DNA of 5,115 nucleotides from Gemmatimonadales bacterium (GTDB lineage Bacteria > Gemmatimonadota > Gemmatimonadetes > Gemmatimonadales > GWC2-71-9): the NCBI GenBank assembly GCA_013816685.1, contig JACDDX010000151.1:1-5115 (forward strand), in the 5' to 3' direction. A model generated the notes under the pieces. That model was not told the origin of the DNA. It made no database searches and was given only the letters and a program-made list of their open reading frames with translations. A program made the position numbers and the translations under genes. Position 1 is the stretch's first letter. The number at the start of each line of letters is the position of its first letter. Shown in pieces: positions 4,194 to 5,115 of this stretch.

Positions 4194-5115
4194 GGTGCGA
4201 CGGGCGCGCGCGCCGGCACGAGGACCTCGAGCCGGAACCCGGCGTCCGCGCCGCGGTGGAATCGCACCGTTCCGCCGAGCGCGCAGATGCGCTCGCGCAT
4301 CCCCGCGAGGCCCATGTGGCCTCCACGTTCGAGTCGCTCGATGCTGGTGTCGGCCGGCACACCGCGGCCGTCGTCTTCGACTTCGAGCACGACCCCCGCC
4401 TCCCGCACCGAGATGCCGATGTCCACCGCGCGCGCGCCGGCGTGGCGCATCACGTTGGAGAGGGCCTCCTGAAGCGCCCGGAAGAGCGCCAGTTCCGCGT
4501 CCTTGGAAAGGGCCGGCAGCGCGCTCGGCGCCGCCAGGTCGGCGCGGATGCCGCTCCGCTCGCCGAACTCGGCGACCAGCGACCGGAGCGCGGGCAAGAG
4601 GCCCAGGTCGTCGAGCAGCGAAGGCCGCAGGTCGTTGGTGACGCTCCGGATGCTGCGGATCCCCGTATCGATCAGGCCGAGGATGTGATCGAGCCGGGCG
4701 GTCTGCGCGGGTGGCACCGCGTCGCGCAGCACACCGAGTTCCATCTTCACCGCGGAGAAGACCTGCGCCGTCTCGTCGTGCAGCTCGCGCGACAGCCTGC
4801 GGCGCTCCTCCTCATGCTGCTCGACCATGCGGGTCGAGAGGCGTGCCAGCTCGATCGTCCGGGCCTGGAGCCGGGTGTAGAGATCGGCGTTCTCCAGCGC
4901 GGCCCCGACCTGCTGCCCGAGTGCCAGGAGAAACCGGTCGTCGAGCGCGGTGAACGGATCGCGTGCGTCGCCCACCAGCACCAGCGCACCGGTCACGGCG
5001 TCGCCCCGGATGATCGGCAGGACCGCGGCATAGGGATACCCGGGGGCGGCCAGGTCATCAGCGCCGGGCCACGCGCCGGTCACCTTGGGACGACCGGCCT
5101 CGACCGCCCGCGCGA
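4190..5115 (-). CDS. Sensor histidine kinase, GAF-HisKA_3-HATPase_c, 5' end outside the window
   Basis: The reading frame is open to the window edge, so the N-terminus is missing. In-frame GTG 5083 lies inside conserved GAF-like sequence and is unlikely to be the true start. The visible protein opens with the C-terminal part of a GAF sensor domain (AAVLPIIRGDAVTGALVLVGD... LLALGQQVGAALENADLY), then a probable coiled-coil linker (LYTRLQARTIELARLSTRMVEQHEEERRR). The HisKA_3 phosphotransfer segment is LSRELHDETAQ, with the phosphorylated His at codon 4780-4778. The ATPase domain has the N box ALQEALSNVMRHAGA (Asn codon 4456-4454), the G1 box VEDDGRGVP and the G2 box GGHMGLAGMRER. This is the NarX/DegS/NreB class, which normally pairs with NarL-type regulators, and it overlaps one by four bases. 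No transmembrane segment is present in the visible part. The stimulus is unknown; the GAF domain may bind a small molecule or cofactor. Confidence 0.95.
   Translation of the reverse strand, partial: ARAVEAGRPKVTGAWPGADDLAAPGYPYAAVLPIIRGDAVTGALVLVGDARDPFTALDDRFLLALGQQVGAALENADLYTRLQARTIELARLSTRMVEQHEEERRRLSRELHDETAQVFSAVKMELGVLRDAVPPAQTARLDHILGLIDTGIRSIRSVTNDLRPSLLDDLGLLPALRSLVAEFGERSGIRADLAAPSALPALSKDAELALFRALQEALSNVMRHAGARAVDIGISVREAGVVLEVEDDGRGVPADTSIERLERGGHMGLAGMRERICALGGTVRFHRGADAGFRLEVLVPARAPVAP

Noticed and set aside
4190..5083. Complete histidine kinase starting at GTG 5083
   Set aside because: The frame stays open to the window edge and the residues around the GTG (EAGRPKVTGAWPG) read as the inside of a GAF-like domain, so the gene is partial.

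Overview
The window is GC-rich bacterial chromosome carrying ordinary housekeeping and regulatory genes, with six protein-coding genes, two of them cut by the window edges. No rRNA, tRNA, insertion sequence, phage gene or CRISPR array is visible. The lineage cannot be fixed from sequence alone. A TATATTTG box at the start of hemH matches the TAnnTTTG promoter element of the Bacteroidetes/FCB group, and with the high GC content this suggests, tentatively, a Gemmatimonadota-like organism.

Left part (1-1056): the N-terminal 127 residues of an FAD/NAD(P)-type oxidoreductase of the group also found fused in front of SelD run leftward out of the window. It is divergent from a complete small heat-shock protein gene (552-1010), which has a strong Shine-Dalgarno sequence and ends at a clear intrinsic terminator (1026-1056).

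Middle (1058-3406): hemA (glutamyl-tRNA reductase, first committed enzyme of C5-pathway tetrapyrrole synthesis) runs rightward. hemH (ferrochelatase, iron insertion at the end of the protoporphyrin branch) runs leftward. They converge and overlap by 17 bp with no terminator between them. The ferrochelatase has all four cysteines that bind the [2Fe-2S] cluster in the human enzyme, and its core closely resembles the mitochondrial type. Its start has no Shine-Dalgarno; the promoter-like box lies so close to the ATG that a leaderless mRNA is likely.

Right part (3432-5115): a two-component pair on the minus strand. A GAF-HisKA_3-HATPase histidine kinase (5' end outside the window) overlaps a NarL/FixJ-type response regulator by ATGA. 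hemH follows the regulator on the same strand after 55 bp that hold a GC-rich hairpin and the hemH promoter candidate.

How they fit together: hemA and hemH bracket haem synthesis, and the kinase/regulator pair could feed transcription into hemH, but this link rests on position only. I see no undescribed multi-gene system. The points most worth checking are the Fe-S ferrochelatase, its leaderless FCB-type promoter, and the antisense overlap of hemA and hemH.
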